Source: Pseudomonas sp. AOB-7 (GTDB lineage Bacteria; Pseudomonadota; Gammaproteobacteria; Pseudomonadales; Pseudomonadaceae). Taken from it: a stretch of DNA of 64,000 nucleotides. Made by a program: the position numbers and the translations under genes. Positions 39,542 through 49,754 of the stretch are shown one piece after another; the first letter of the stretch is position 1, and every line of letters begins with the position of its first letter. The stretch lies in NCBI RefSeq assembly GCF_003696305.1, contig NZ_RFFK01000005.1, positions 293,189 to 357,188 on the forward strand, in the 5' to 3' direction. The notes beneath the pieces were generated by a model. The model had not been told where the DNA came from, searched no databases, and was given only the letters and a program-made list of their open reading frames with translations.

Positions 39542-40480
39542 ATGAAACCGGCGCACTGGCAGGCAGACCTGCAGCAAATCCAACGACTGCGACTGTTCCA
39601 CAAAGTCGCCGCCAGCAGCCTCGACCAGTTGCTGCGGGAATTTCGCGCCTGCGAACTGGAAGCCGGCGAAGTCCTGCTCTCCCCGTTCAACCGCAACCAG
39701 CACCTCTACCTGCTGATCGAGGGCCAGCTGCGCGTCTACCTCGGCTCGCTGGACAACCAACCGGTCGGCACCCTGGAAGTCGGCGACTGCGCCGGCGAGA
39801 TCAGCTTCATCGACAACGAGCATCCCAGCGCCTACGTGGTCGCCGAGCGGCCCTCCACCGTGCTGCGCCTGCACCGCGAGTCGCTGATCGCGCTGTTCCA
39901 GCAATCGCCGCAACTGATGCAGAACCTCCTGGAGCAGCTTTGCGAACGGGTGCGCCGGGGCAACCGGCTGATCCTCGACAGCGAGCAGAATGCCAATATC
40001 GACACCCTCACCGGCAGCTTCAACCGGCGCTGGCTGGAGCACGTGTTCGAGCGCGAAAGCACCCGCTGCGCCTTCAACGACGAGCCGCTGTCGCTGCTGA
40101 TGCTGGATGTCGACCACTTCAAGGCCTACAACGACCAGCACGGCCACCTGGCCGGCGACTACGCCCTGTGCCTGGTGGCGCATACCCTGCGCAACCAGCT
40201 GCGGCCGAAGGACAGCCTGGTGCGCTTCGGCGGCGAGGAGTTCGTCATCCTCCTGCCGGAGATCGCCGACCAGGGCGCGCGCGGCATCGGCGAGCGCCTG
40301 CGCCAGAGCCTGGAACGCATCGGCTCCTTCTATTCGCCGGTCGGCGTGCTGCCGGGGGTGACCATCTCCATCGGCCTGGCGCAGATGCGCCACCAGGACA
40401 GCCTGCAGAGCCTGATCGCCCGCGCCGACGCTGCGCTGTACCAGGCCAAGCAGCAGGGACGCAACTGCCTCTGCGGTTAA
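39542..40480 (+). CDS. Diguanylate cyclase with N-terminal cNMP-binding domain
   Basis: 312-aa cytosolic protein. Residues ~15-130 form a cyclic-nucleotide-binding beta roll (LFHKVAASSLDQLLREF, GEISFIDNEHPSAYVVAE). Residues ~150-312 are a GGDEF domain with active-site GGEEF at 230-234 and the inhibitory I-site RPKD at 221-224. It should therefore make c-di-GMP and be product-inhibited, possibly in response to cAMP or cGMP. ATG 39542 is preferred, though its ribosome site is weak; an ATG at 39458 would add 28 unrelated residues. Confidence 0.88.
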   Translation: MKPAHWQADLQQIQRLRLFHKVAASSLDQLLREFRACELEAGEVLLSPFNRNQHLYLLIEGQLRVYLGSLDNQPVGTLEVGDCAGEISFIDNEHPSAYVVAERPSTVLRLHRESLIALFQQSPQLMQNLLEQLCERVRRGNRLILDSEQNANIDTLTGSFNRRWLEHVFERESTRCAFNDEPLSLLMLDVDHFKAYNDQHGHLAGDYALCLVAHTLRNQLRPKDSLVRFGGEEFVILLPEIADQGARGIGERLRQSLERIGSFYSPVGVLPGVTISIGLAQMRHQDSLQSLIARADAALYQAKQQGRNCLCG

Positions 40481-40490
40481 GCCCTGCTCA

Positions 40491-40516
40491 CCATGGTGCG
40501 CAGGGCGCACCCTACT
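40491..40516. repeat. GGTGCGC palindrome after the diguanylate cyclase gene
   Basis: CATGGTGCGCAGGGCGCACCCTACTC, same dispersed palindrome family as 24109-24132 in inverted orientation. Confidence 0.5.
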
Positions 40517-40580
40517 CCAGGGCGCACCGCTTCCCTGCTAGAGTGGCCGGCATAACAACACGCCTGGATGGCCACCCTTT

Positions 40581-41744
40581 ATGCGCAAACTGCTGATCGC
40601 CCTGCTGCTGCTCGCCCCGCTTTCCGCCCTGGCCTTTTTCGGCCTGCCCCAGGTGCTCGATGCACAGATGAACAGCGTCGCCTCGCCGCCGCCCTACCCC
40701 GCCAGCGCCAGCGCGCAGCAGCTGCACCAGGGCCTGTTCGTCGCCGACCTGCACGACGACGCCCTGCTCTGGGAACGCGACCTGCTCAAACGCTACGACT
40801 ATGGCCACTCCGACCTGCCGCGCATGCTCGAAGGGCGCCTCGGCCTGCAGGTGTTCTCCACCGTGACCAAGACCCCGCGCGGGCTGAACATGGAAAGCAA
40901 TGCCGGCGACAGCGACAACATCACCCTGCTGGCCATGGCCCAGCGCTGGCCGCGCGCGACCTGGGACAGCCTGCTGCAGCGCGCGCTGTACCAGGCCGAG
41001 AAACTGCGCGAGGCCGCAGACGCCAGCGACGGGCGCCTGGTGCTGATCCGCAACCGCGCCGAGCTGACCCGCTTCGTCGAGGCCTGGCGGCAGGATCCGC
41101 AGCGAGTCGCCGCGCTGCTCGCCACCGAGGGCCTGCAGCCCATCGAGGGCAAGCTGGAGAACGTCGACGCGCTGTACGACGCTGGTTTCCGCATCGCCGG
41201 CCTGACCCACTTCTTCGACAATGAAGTCGGCGGCTCGGCCCATGGCCTGGAGAAAGGCGGCCTGACCCCGTTGGGTCGCCAGGTGATCGAACGCCTGGAA
41301 GAGAAAGCCATGCTGGTCGACCTGGCCCACGCCTCGCGGCCGCTGATCGACGACGTGCTGGCCATGGCCACGCGCCCGGTGCTGGTGTCGCACACCGGCG
41401 TCGAGGGCACCTGCCCCGGCACGCGCAACCTCAGCGACAAGCACCTGCAGGCCATCGCCGCCACCGGCGGGGTGATCGGCATCGGCTACTGGAGCACCGC
41501 GGTGTGCGACACCTCGGTCGCCGCCATCGTCCGCGCCATCCGTTATACGGCGGACAAGGTCGGCGTCGCGCACGTGGCCCTGGGCTCGGACTTCAACGGC
41601 ACCGTGCACACGCCGTTCGACGTCACCGGCCTGGCCCAGCTCACCGAAGGCCTGCAGGGCGCCGGCTTCTCCCCCGAGCAGATCGCCGCGATCATGGGCG
41701 GCAACGTGCAGCGCCTGCTGCTGGCCAGCCTGCCGGCGAAATAA
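40581..41744 (+). CDS. Membrane dipeptidase (M19 family)
   Basis: 387-aa exported or membrane-anchored zinc dipeptidase of the renal-dipeptidase family. An N-terminal hydrophobic segment (LLIALLLLAPLSALAFFGL) precedes the metal-binding HDD (VADLHDDALLW). Further ligands lie in ATEGLQPIEG, LVDLAHASRPLIDDV and VSHTGVEG, and a late GSDFNGTVHTPFD. It cleaves dipeptides, including some with D-residues at the C-terminal position. Confidence 0.92.
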   Translation: MRKLLIALLLLAPLSALAFFGLPQVLDAQMNSVASPPPYPASASAQQLHQGLFVADLHDDALLWERDLLKRYDYGHSDLPRMLEGRLGLQVFSTVTKTPRGLNMESNAGDSDNITLLAMAQRWPRATWDSLLQRALYQAEKLREAADASDGRLVLIRNRAELTRFVEAWRQDPQRVAALLATEGLQPIEGKLENVDALYDAGFRIAGLTHFFDNEVGGSAHGLEKGGLTPLGRQVIERLEEKAMLVDLAHASRPLIDDVLAMATRPVLVSHTGVEGTCPGTRNLSDKHLQAIAATGGVIGIGYWSTAVCDTSVAAIVRAIRYTADKVGVAHVALGSDFNGTVHTPFDVTGLAQLTEGLQGAGFSPEQIAAIMGGNVQRLLLASLPAK

Positions 41745-41854
41745 GCCGCACAGCGCGTTCGCCCCTTGACAGGGGCGAGCGAGGCACTTCGCCGCGCCCG
41801 CGTCTTGCATTACACTGGCGGCCGTTCATTCCTTAACCAATCGATGAGAAGCCC

Positions 41855-43312
41855 GTGCTCAAAGCACTCAAGAAAATGTTCGGCAAAGCCGAAGGCGAAC
41901 TGCCCCAACCGGCCACCGCGCCCGTAGCGCCCGCCCAGGCCCAGGCCGGCGGTCAGGAAAAACCCAGCCGCATGCCCAAGCCTGCGCGCCAGCCCGAGAC
42001 CGCTGCCGCCAGCGCGGCAACCAGCGCGGAACGCCCCGCCCGTCCGGCCAAGGCCGACAAGCCGCGCCGCGAGCGCCCGGCCAAGCCGGTGGACACCTGG
42101 AAGCTGGAAGACTTCGTGGTCGAGCCGGTCGAAGGCAAGACCCGCTTCCACGACTTCAAGCTGGCCCCCGAGCTGATGCACGCCATCCACGACCTCGGCT
42201 TCCCCTACTGCACGCCGATCCAGGCCGGCGTGCTGGGCTACACCCTCAAGGGCCAGGACGCCATCGGCCGGGCCCAGACCGGCACCGGCAAGACCGCCGC
42301 CTTCCTCATTTCGATCATCACCCAGCTGCTGCAGACGCCGCCGCCGAAAGAGCGCTACATGGGCGAGCCGCGCGCGCTGATCATCGCGCCGACCCGCGAG
42401 CTGGTGGTGCAGATCGCCAAGGACGCCGCCGCGCTGACCAAGTACACCGGCCTCAACGTCATGCAGTTCGTCGGTGGCATGGACTTCGACAAGCAGCTCA
42501 AGCAGCTCGAATCGCGCTTCTGCGACATCCTGGTGGCCACCCCGGGCCGCCTGCTGGACTTCAACCAGCGCGGCGAGGTGCACCTGGACATGGTCGAGGT
42601 GATGGTGCTCGACGAAGCCGACCGCATGCTCGACATGGGCTTCATCCCCCAAGTGCGCCAGATCATCCGCCAGACCCCGATGAAGGGCGAGCGCCAGACC
42701 CTGCTGTTCTCCGCCACCTTCACCGACGACGTGATGAACCTGGCCAAGCAGTGGACAGTCAACCCGGCCATCGTCGAGATCGAGCCGGAGAACGTCGCCA
42801 GCGACAGCGTCGAGCAGCACGTCTACGCCGTGGCCAGCAGCGACAAGTACAAGCTGCTGTACAACCTCATCACGCAGAACGACTGGACGCGGGTGATGGT
42901 CTTCGCCAACCGCAAGGACGAGGTGCGCCGCATCGAGGAACGCCTGACCCGCGACGGCGTCAGCGCCGTGCAGATGTCCGGCGACGTGCCGCAGCACAAG
43001 CGCATCCGCGCCCTGGAGGGCTTCCGCGAGGGCAAGATCCGCGTCATGGTCGCCACCGACGTGGCCGGCCGCGGCATCCACGTCGACGCCATCAGCCACG
43101 TGATCAACTTCACCCTGCCGGAAGACCCGGACGACTACGTGCACCGCATCGGCCGTACCGGCCGCGCCGGCAGCAGCGGCACCTCGATCAGCTTCGCCGG
43201 CGAGGACGACGCCTTCGCCCTGCCGCCGATCGAGGCGCTGATCGGGCGCAAGATCCAGTGCGAGATGCCGCCGGACGAACTGCTCAAGCCGGTGCCGCGC
43301 AAGCACCACTGA
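41855..43312 (+). CDS. rhlB: ATP-dependent RNA helicase RhlB
   Basis: 485-aa DEAD-box helicase, in gammaproteobacteria a degradosome partner of RNase E. An Ala/Pro/Lys-rich low-complexity N-terminal extension covers about the first 85 residues. The core has AQTGTGKT (140-147), [28 protein letters not shown] and [10 protein letters not shown]. The locus rhlB-dauBAR is conserved with P. aeruginosa (PA3861-3864). Terminator follows. Confidence 0.95.
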   Translation: MLKALKKMFGKAEGELPQPATAPVAPAQAQAGGQEKPSRMPKPARQPETAAASAATSAERPARPAKADKPRRERPAKPVDTWKLEDFVVEPVEGKTRFHDFKLAPELMHAIHDLGFPYCTPIQAGVLGYTLKGQDAIGRAQTGTGKTAAFLISIITQLLQTPPPKERYMGEPRALIIAPTRELVVQIAKDAAALTKYTGLNVMQFVGGMDFDKQLKQLESRFCDILVATPGRLLDFNQRGEVHLDMVEVMVLDEADRMLDMGFIPQVRQIIRQTPMKGERQTLLFSATFTDDVMNLAKQWTVNPAIVEIEPENVASDSVEQHVYAVASSDKYKLLYNLITQNDWTRVMVFANRKDEVRRIEERLTRDGVSAVQMSGDVPQHKRIRALEGFREGKIRVMVATDVAGRGIHVDAISHVINFTLPEDPDDYVHRIGRTGRAGSSGTSISFAGEDDAFALPPIEALIGRKIQCEMPPDELLKPVPRKHH

Positions 43313-43333
43313 GTCGCGCCGCCGCACCAGCAG

Positions 43334-43363
43334 AAGGCGAAGCCCCAGGGCTTCGCCTTTTTT
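43334..43363 (+). terminator. Intrinsic terminator after rhlB
   Basis: Stem AAGGCGAAGCC/GGCTTCGCCTT with a short C-rich loop followed by TTTTT, 21 bases after the rhlB stop. Confidence 0.92.
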
Positions 43364-43397
43364 GTTGGCGATGTCAGCGCGGGTCGTTGCATAGCCT

Positions 43398-43422
43398 GCA
43401 GGAGCGGATTTATCCGCGAAAT
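43398..43422. repeat. REP-type sequence upstream of dauB
   Basis: GCAGGAGCGGATTTATCCGCGAAA contains the GCGGA/TCCGC stem and matches the widespread pseudomonad GCAGGAGCGG...CCGCGAA REP type. It lies between the rhlB terminator and the dau promoter. Confidence 0.7.
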
Positions 43423-43521
43423 ACGCCCGGGCGCCATCGCTTCTGTGCCGATAGCAGCTTTGTCCATGCGTCATCCACGGACAGCCGGCGGCCATGCCCC
43501 TTGTCGAGCAGATACCAATAA

Positions 43522-43534
43522 GTCCAGAATGGAC
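43522..43534. promoter_or_regulatory. Putative DauR operator upstream of dauB
   Basis: GTCCA-GAA-TGGAC, a perfect 5-bp inverted repeat with 3-base spacer, ending 28 bases before the dauB ATG. The left flank AATAAGTCCA resembles the left arm of the longer palindrome at 54993-55023. Assignment to DauR is inference from position and recurrence. Confidence 0.55.
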
Positions 43535-43540
43535 AAATAA

Positions 43541-45652
<2,112 letters not shown>

Positions 45653-45663
45653 CCCAGATGCAG

Positions 45664-45691
45664 TCCGGGGGTGCCTTGATGACGCCCCCGG
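45664..45691 (+). promoter_or_regulatory. Hairpin between dauA and dauR
   Basis: TCCGGGGGTG, 9-base loop, CGCCCCCGG: a strong G/C stem with one mismatch and no T-tract, in the 82-base dauA-dauR gap. It may reduce readthrough into the regulator gene or protect the dauBA message. Confidence 0.5.
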
Positions 45692-45734
45692 CGCTTTGCG
45701 GCACACTCGTCGCGCCGACCCAGGAGCCCACCGC

Positions 45735-46364
45735 ATGACGCCCCGCCCCGCCGCCGATCTCGACAACTACCGCGCCATCGCCGACGCCATCGCCACCCTG
45801 TTCTTCCCCCACGCCGAGGTGGTGCTGCACGACCTGCGGACGCAGAAGATCGACCATATCGCCAACAACATCTCCAAGCGCGCGGTGGGCGATGACGCCG
45901 CCCTGGAGGACATGCTCGACGACGCCGGCGACGCACGCAGCATCGGCCCCTACGAGAAGCTCAACTGGGACGGGCAGAAGATCCGCTCGGTCAGCAGCGT
46001 GCTGCGCGACGCCGGCGGCAAGCCGGTCGCGGTGCTGTGCATCAACCTCAATATCTCGCTGTTCGAGAGCGCCCGTCAGGCACTCGACCTGTTCCTCTCG
46101 GCGAACAAGCTGATCCCCCAGCCTGACGCGCTGTTTCGCGACGACTGGCAGGAGCGCATCAACACCTTCCTCCACGCCTGGCTGCGCCAGCGCCAGCTCG
46201 GCCTCAACCTGCTGACCCGCGAGCACAAGCGCGAACTGGTCGAGGCGCTGCACGCCGAAGGCGCGTTCAAGGGCAAGAGCGCCGCCAACTACGTGGCCAA
46301 CGTGCTGAACATGGGCCGGGCGACGGTGTACAAGCACCTCAAGGAAATCAAGGGCGAAAGCTGA
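45735..46364 (+). CDS. dauR: DauR, transcriptional regulator of D-arginine catabolism
   Basis: 209-aa regulator. The N-terminal YheO-type PAS-like domain (~10-115; IADAIATLFFPHAEVVLHDL, SVSSVLRDAGGKPVAVLCIN) probably binds the effector. The C-terminal helix-turn-helix (SAANYVANVLNMGRATVYKHL) binds DNA. In P. aeruginosa DauR represses dauBAR and responds to 2-ketoarginine-type intermediates. ATG 45735 follows an AGGAG. Confidence 0.93.
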   Translation: MTPRPAADLDNYRAIADAIATLFFPHAEVVLHDLRTQKIDHIANNISKRAVGDDAALEDMLDDAGDARSIGPYEKLNWDGQKIRSVSSVLRDAGGKPVAVLCINLNISLFESARQALDLFLSANKLIPQPDALFRDDWQERINTFLHAWLRQRQLGLNLLTREHKRELVEALHAEGAFKGKSAANYVANVLNMGRATVYKHLKEIKGES

Positions 46365-46370
46365 GAGCCA

Positions 46371-46395
46371 GCCCGCCGGCAAGCGCCGGCGGGCT
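46371..46395. terminator. Strong hairpin between converging dauR and the YcaC-like gene
   Basis: GCCCGCCGGC-AAGC-GCCGGCGGGC, a 10-bp perfect stem. There is no T-tract on either side, so it may act as a REP or a weak bidirectional terminator. Confidence 0.55.
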
Positions 46396-46402
46396 CGCCG
46401 CG

Positions 46403-47017
46403 TCACTTCTGGCTGTAGCTCTGGATCAGGTTGGCGTAGGCCGGCAGGTGGCCGCCTAGGATGCCGCCGAAGCCTTCGATGTCGTTGCGCCAGTCGCGGT
46501 GCAGTTCGCAACCGACGCTGAACCAGTTGAGCATCTGCGCCCCGGCGTGGGCCATGCGCATCAGCGCGGCGTCGCGCACGCTGGTGTTGAAGGTGCCCGA
46601 GGCGTCGGTGACGACGAACACCTCATAGCCGGCCTGCAGCGCCGACAGGGTCGGGAAGGCCACGCAGACGTCGGTGACCACCCCGGCGATGATCAGCTGC
46701 TTGCGCCCGGTGGCCTCGATGGCCTTGACGAAATCGGCGTTGTCCCAGGCGTTGATCTGCCCCGGCCGGGCGATATAGGGCGCATCGGGGAACATGGCCT
46801 TGAGTTCGGGCACGATCGGCCCGTTGGGGCCGTTCTCGAAGCTGGTGGTGAGGATGGTCGGCAGGTTGAAGAACTTGGCGATGTCGGCCAGCGCCAGCAC
46901 GTTGTTCTTGAACTCGTCCGGCGTGTAGTCGCGCACCAGCGAGAGCAGGCCGGCCTGGTGGTCGACCAGCAGCACGACGGCATCGTCCTTGTTCAGGCGG
47001 TTATAGGTGAAAGACAT
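46403..47017 (-). CDS. YcaC-like isochorismatase-fold hydrolase
   Basis: 204-aa cysteine hydrolase of the YcaC group (octameric, substrate unknown). Family triad: Asp in VLLVDHQAGLL, Lys in the KAIEATG/NADF region and Cys in GVVTDVCVAFPTL. ATG 47017 has AGGAG upstream. It is divergent from a LysR regulator, which probably controls it (inference). Confidence 0.92.
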   Translation of the reverse strand: MSFTYNRLNKDDAVVLLVDHQAGLLSLVRDYTPDEFKNNVLALADIAKFFNLPTILTTSFENGPNGPIVPELKAMFPDAPYIARPGQINAWDNADFVKAIEATGRKQLIIAGVVTDVCVAFPTLSALQAGYEVFVVTDASGTFNTSVRDAALMRMAHAGAQMLNWFSVGCELHRDWRNDIEGFGGILGGHLPAYANLIQSYSQK

Positions 47018-47196
47018 GGCGCAGTCTCCTGTGGCGGTGAGGGAGCCCGGTTGCGGGCGTGAACCCAAAGCCTAGCCCGACTCGGCGGCCTCGACCTCCC
47101 GCCGCACGACGAAATGGTTTTTCGCTCAAACCGAACAATCCAGCTCCCGGCGAGGCGTTATGCTGAACAGCACACTGGCTCAACGCGTGCACCGCC

Positions 47197-48120
47197 ATGA
47201 AACTGGATATTGCGGAAATCGAGACCTTTCTACGCGTCGCCGAACTGGGCAGCGTCAGCCTGGCCGCCCAGCAGCTGGGGGTGGCCAAGTCGGTGGTGAG
47301 CAAACGCCTCAGCGACCTGGAACGCCACCTCGGCGCCCGCCTGCTGTTCCGCTCGACGCGCAAGGTCGCCCCGACCGACAGCGGCCAGCGCTTCTACCGC
47401 CAGGCCAGGGCCGCGCTCGAAGAACTGCGGGCCGCCGCCGAGGCCGTCGCCAGCGAGGACGGCAGCCTGGCCGGCAGCCTGCGCATCCTCGCACCGATGA
47501 GCTTTGGCACGCTGTGGCTGGCGCCGCAACTGACGAGCTTCATGCGCCTGCATCCGCAACTGGAAGTGGCGCTGCAACTGGACGACCGGGTCAGCGACTT
47601 CGAGCGCGAGGGCTACGACCTGTGCCTGCGCATCTCGCGCCTGCACGACCGCGCGCTGATCGCCCGCCGCCTGGGCAGCAGCCCGCGGGTGGTGTGCTGC
47701 AGCCCGGACTACATCCGCGCCCACGGCGCCCCCGAGCGCCTCGAGCAGCTGCTCGAACACCCCTGCATCGGTTACTGCAACCTGAGCGCCGAACAGCTCT
47801 GGTCGTTCGACGACCCCGCCGCGCCCCAGCGCCCGCTGACCCTGGCGCCCGGCGGGCGCTTCACCAGCAACAACGGTGAGGCCATGCGCGATGCGGCGCT
47901 GGCCGGACTGGGCCTGGCGGTGCTGCCGCGCTTTATCGTCCAGCCCGACCTGCAGGCCGGCCGCCTGCTGCAGGTACTGCCCGAGGCGCGGCCCACGGCC
48001 GATGAGATCCACGCCCTCTACCCGCGTTCGCACCGCGCCTCGGTCAAGATCCAGGCGCTGTGCGACTTCCTCCAGCAGGCGCTGCACGCGGCCGCCTGGA
48101 CGACCGACGGCGCGCGCTGA
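47197..48120 (+). CDS. LysR-family transcriptional regulator
   Basis: 307-aa regulator. The N-terminal winged helix-turn-helix is VAELGSVSLAAQQLGVAKSV, followed by the type-2 periplasmic-binding-like effector domain (~90-295; GSLRILAPMSFGTLWLAPQ). It belongs to the CrgA/DsdC-like group that usually controls a divergent enzyme gene; here that gene is the YcaC-like hydrolase 179 bases away. Confidence 0.9.
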   Translation: MKLDIAEIETFLRVAELGSVSLAAQQLGVAKSVVSKRLSDLERHLGARLLFRSTRKVAPTDSGQRFYRQARAALEELRAAAEAVASEDGSLAGSLRILAPMSFGTLWLAPQLTSFMRLHPQLEVALQLDDRVSDFEREGYDLCLRISRLHDRALIARRLGSSPRVVCCSPDYIRAHGAPERLEQLLEHPCIGYCNLSAEQLWSFDDPAAPQRPLTLAPGGRFTSNNGEAMRDAALAGLGLAVLPRFIVQPDLQAGRLLQVLPEARPTADEIHALYPRSHRASVKIQALCDFLQQALHAAAWTTDGAR

Positions 48121-48122
48121 GC

Positions 48123-48425
48123 TCAGGTTTCCACGCCCGGCTCGAAGCCTTCGCCCGCGGCATCCGGCTCGGCCTCGGGCTGCTCGGCCGGCTCTTCCTG
48201 CGCAGGCTTGCCGAGCGCCCGGTTGGCCGACTCCTGCAGCGTGTCAACCTGCTTGTTCAGCTGCTCCACCGCCTCGCCGACGGCGTCGTCGAGCAGGGCC
48301 TGGGCCTGCTGCTCGGCTTCCTCGACGAGCTTCTGGGCGGACTGCTCGGCCGCCTCGCATCCGGCCAGCAAGACCAGCGCCAGGCCGAGCGCGGAAAGGG
48401 AAAGGCTGCGTAACGGGCTATGCAT
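48123..48425 (-). CDS. Small lipoprotein with coiled-coil region
   Basis: 100-aa lipoprotein. The type II signal peptide ends in lipobox LLAGC, with Cys at ~23. The mature part is a heptad-rich helix (EEAEQQAQALLDDAVGEAVEQL) and an acidic Pro/Glu tail. Ala follows the Cys, so outer-membrane sorting is expected. GAGGA precedes ATG 48425. It lies 52 bases after the terC stop on the same strand. No family name is known to me. Confidence 0.82.
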   Translation of the reverse strand: MHSPLRSLSLSALGLALVLLAGCEAAEQSAQKLVEEAEQQAQALLDDAVGEAVEQLNKQVDTLQESANRALGKPAQEEPAEQPEAEPDAAGEGFEPGVET

Positions 48426-48477
48426 ACAACGTCCTCTTGGGTGACGCCTGCGCGTCGGTCGATGGGGGATGGGGCGC

Positions 48478-49482
48478 TCAGTCCGCGAGCGATTTCGGCG
48501 CGCTCGCCGGCGGCTGGCCACGGGTCTTGTACAGCGACAGCAGCACGCCACCGATCAGCAGGCCGAGGGTCACGCCCAGCGACACCGCCGCCGGAATCTT
48601 GCCGATGATACCGACCAGGAAGATCTTCGCGCCGATGAACACCAGCACCAGGGCCAGCGCGTACTTGAGGTAGGCGAAGCGGTGGATCAGCGCCGCCAGG
48701 GCGAAATACAGGGCACGCAGACCGAGGATGGCGAAGATGTTCGAGGTGTAGACGATGAACGGATCCTGGGTGATGGCGAAGATCGCCGGCACGCTGTCGA
48801 TGGCGAACATCAGGTCGGCGCACTCGATCAGAATCAGCGCCAGGAACAGCGGCGTCACCCACAGCACGCTGCGGCCGTTGCCGTCGTCCTGACGCACGAA
48901 GAAGCGCTCGCCATGCAGCTCGTCGGTCACGCGCAGATGCTTGCGCAGGAACTTCACCAGCAGGTTGTTTTCCAGATCGGGCGCATCGTCGAGCTTGGCG
49001 AACAGCATCTTCACCCCGGTGAAGAACAGGAAGGCGCCGAACAGGTAGAGAATCCAGCTGAACTCGTGGATCAGCGCCGCTCCCAGGCCGATCATGATGG
49101 CGCGCAGCACCAGCACGCCCATGATCCCCCAGAACAGCACCTTGTGCTGGTACTGCCGCGGGATCGCCAGGAAGCTGAAGATCATCGCCATGAGGAACAC
49201 GTTGTCCATCGACAGCGATTTTTCGATCAGAAAGCCGGTGAGGTAATCCATGCTGGCGTCGCCGCCTTTCTGGAAGAACACCCAGACGCCGAACAGCAGG
49301 CCCGCGGTGATGTAGCCGGCCGACAGCAGCAGGCTCTCGCGCACGCCGATTTCGCGGTTGTCGCGATGCAGCACGCCCAGGTCGAAGGCCAGCAGGGAGA
49401 TGACGACGGCGATGAAGACCAGCCACAACCAGGTGGCGGTGCCGAGGAACTCGGCGAAGAGAAACGGTTCTAGGGCAGTCAT
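48478..49482 (-). CDS. TerC/Alx-family membrane protein
   Basis: 334-aa inner-membrane protein with about nine helices. The TerC signature is visible in SLSMDNVFLMAMIFSFL and ECADLMFAIDSVPAIFAIT, whose aspartates probably bind metal. The Alx branch exports manganese; others associate with tellurite resistance. AGGAGGGG before ATG 49482 fixes the start. The upstream region was checked for the manganese riboswitch usual with alx and none was recognised. Confidence 0.9.
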   Translation of the reverse strand: MTALEPFLFAEFLGTATWLWLVFIAVVISLLAFDLGVLHRDNREIGVRESLLLSAGYITAGLLFGVWVFFQKGGDASMDYLTGFLIEKSLSMDNVFLMAMIFSFLAIPRQYQHKVLFWGIMGVLVLRAIMIGLGAALIHEFSWILYLFGAFLFFTGVKMLFAKLDDAPDLENNLLVKFLRKHLRVTDELHGERFFVRQDDGNGRSVLWVTPLFLALILIECADLMFAIDSVPAIFAITQDPFIVYTSNIFAILGLRALYFALAALIHRFAYLKYALALVLVFIGAKIFLVGIIGKIPAAVSLGVTLGLLIGGVLLSLYKTRGQPPASAPKSLAD

Positions 49483-49695
49483 GGAGCCCCTCCTACAGTC
49501 AGATTGAACAGACTGTGATTCCGACATCGCGGTGTTAACCGCCAGAGGGGCCCGGCATCACGGCGCAAAGATACTCAGGCGGCGAACACCGCTCAACCGC
49601 GCAGAGTTTGCAAAGTATTTCCCGTTTGCCGCCGCCCCAAGGGACCGCAGCCGCCTTGAGGCGCCCGCTTGCCGGCGATGAGTACGACGGCGCCA

Positions 49696-49721
49696 GGATC
49701 GCCCGCAAGCGGGCTCCTGCG
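49696..49721. repeat. REP-type sequence between terC and polB
   Basis: GGATCGCCCGCAAGCGGGCTCCTGC, the common pseudomonad REP form with CCCGC/GCGGG stem. A degenerate partner (GCCCGCTTGCCGGCGATGAG) lies 35 bases upstream in inverted orientation. Confidence 0.75.
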
Positions 49722-49754
49722 GGTTCGCTGTCGCACTCAACCTTGGCAAAGGCT

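Noticed and set aside
46371..46395. Classical Rho-independent terminator after dauR
   Set aside because: The stem is excellent but there is no T-run on either strand, so only a hairpin with possible terminator function is claimed.
49483..49754. Manganese (yybP-ykoY) riboswitch upstream of terC
   Set aside because: This class often precedes alx/terC genes, but I could not find its conserved GGGGAGUAG-like and CCCGGAC-type segments on the minus strand. The region instead contains REP sequences.
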